This document shows positions 36,417 through 36,825 of a stretch of 36,825 nucleotides of DNA, piece after piece; the first letter of the stretch is position 1; each line of letters starts with the position of its first letter. Below the pieces are notes generated by a model. The model ran no database searches, was not told the origin of the DNA, and worked only from the letters and a program-made list of their open reading frames with translations. The DNA lies in NCBI GenBank assembly GCA_003021235.1, contig PXQR01000022.1, forward strand, positions 1 through 36,825, in the 5' to 3' direction. A program made the position numbers and the translations under genes. Source of the stretch: Halobacteriales archaeon QH_6_64_20. GTDB lineage: Archaea > Halobacteriota > Halobacteria > Halobacteriales > Halococcaceae.

Positions 36417-36428
36417 ACTCGCTCTCGA

Positions 36429-36451
36429 ACCGCCGGCTGTCGCCGGACGGT
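36429..36451 (+). terminator. Hairpin after the small zinc-ribbon gene
   Basis: ACCGCCGG (36429-36436) can pair with CCGGACGGT (36443-36451) with one bulged base, thirteen bases after the TGA, and is followed by pyrimidine-rich DNA. It could be the transcript end of the preceding gene. Confidence 0.35.
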
Positions 36452-36691
36452 CTCCGCTGACGCTCGGCCTCCTCTCGTCCTCCCCCATCTTCGTTTCTCC
36501 CCCTTCCGGCTCTCTTTCCCCGTTCGACCTGCTGACCTCGACTGACTCCTGCCGGTTTCGAGTTCGATTCGGACATCATACACCGCTCGTGCCGTGGTCG
36601 CCGATCGACCGCCTCGTTCCCTCTTCGCTCGATCGGTTTCCGTCCGTCAGCGACCGCCGTGGCGACCGTGACGCCTTCGCTGCGGCAAAGC

Positions 36692-36699
36692 AATTAAAC
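36692..36699 (+). promoter_or_regulatory. TATA-like box of the last, partial gene
   Basis: AATTAAAC lies 24-31 bases before the ATG at 36723. Confidence 0.45.
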
Positions 36700-36722
36700 G
36701 AGCGCGAGCGGGATGAGATACC

Positions 36723-36825
36723 ATGAGCCTCGAAGTATCGCCGGACATGGAGACAGTGACCGCGTTCGAGTCGACGCTTACGGAACGCGATCTCGCGACC
36801 TCGGTGACGGTCACGTCGGCTGAGG
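36723..36825 (+). CDS. Start of an unidentified gene, cut by the window end
   Basis: An open frame starts MSLEVSPDMETVTAFESTL and is still open at the last base (34 codons seen). A TATA-like box at the correct distance and the acidic, Thr-rich composition make it a credible haloarchaeal start. I do not recognise the family. Confidence 0.55.
   Translation, partial: MSLEVSPDMETVTAFESTLTERDLATSVTVTSAE

Larger units (their letters stand above)
36417..36722. other. Gene-free pyrimidine-rich stretch
   Basis: After a hairpin (listed) comes a long run of C and T on the plus strand (about 36466-36530) with few purines. No gene is convincing. The promoter of the last gene lies at 36692-36699. Confidence 0.5.

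Noticed and set aside
1-36825. CRISPR arrays, insertion sequences, rRNA and tRNA genes
   Set aside because: I looked for regular repeats, transposase motifs and tRNA T-arm patterns and found none I can support; a tRNA scan could still find one I missed by eye.

Overview
This window comes from a haloarchaeon (class Halobacteria). The DNA is GC-rich, the predicted proteins are strongly acidic, and secreted proteins carry twin-arginine signals with a lipobox. Many genes have a TATA-like box about 23-35 bases before the start codon, which fits leaderless or short-leader transcripts. Archaeal markers include an archaeosine synthase subunit (RaSEA), the RdfA/SMC-like shape-factor pair, a Gfo6-type xylose dehydrogenase and small haloarchaeal zinc-finger proteins. 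I cannot fix the genus from sequence alone.

Layout. 0.2-2.0 kb: a BCCT-family transporter broken by a frameshift. 2.1-4.9 kb: the SMC-like/RdfA pair on the minus strand. 5.5-14.1 kb: a xyloside and xylose uptake and use locus with an ABC ATPase, a YicI-type alpha-xylosidase and two permeases on the minus strand, a divergent sugar-binding lipoprotein, and xylose 1-dehydrogenase. 14.3-15.5 kb: a tripartite tricarboxylate transporter permease disrupted by an out-of-frame internal deletion. 15.5-16.9 kb: an AT-rich island with one orphan membrane protein. 17.0-17.9 kb: purS-purQ. 18.0-19.9 kb: a heavily decayed ABC exporter pseudogene. 20.2-22.6 kb: a two-gene Tat-exported pair, one Dyp-peroxidase-like and one P19/Tp34-like metal-binding lipoprotein. 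22.8-25.0 kb: RaSEA and a nickel/cobalt-type transporter. 25.1-27.4 kb: xylose isomerase and a short-chain dehydrogenase. 27.7-28.9 kb: two small zinc proteins and a small membrane protein. 29.1-33.0 kb: an ABC transporter whose first permease is fused to a PrsW-like intramembrane protease. 33.2-36.8 kb: aldo/keto reductase, cation diffusion facilitator, HIT protein, a small zinc-ribbon protein and the start of one more gene.

How it works together. The ABC importer and alpha-xylosidase should import and cleave alpha-xylosides, such as isoprimeverose-like oligosaccharides. Gfo6 would start oxidative xylose breakdown, the usual haloarchaeal route. A xylose isomerase about 11 kb away with all its metal ligands suggests a second, isomerase route to xylulose; no xylulokinase is visible here. 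Three multi-pass transporter genes are broken, two of them beside the AT-rich island, so this stretch seems to be losing transporters. The most unusual candidates are the ABC-PrsW fusion operon, the Dyp-like/P19-like pair without a permease, and a palindrome-rich stretch in front of a tiny zinc-ribbon gene.
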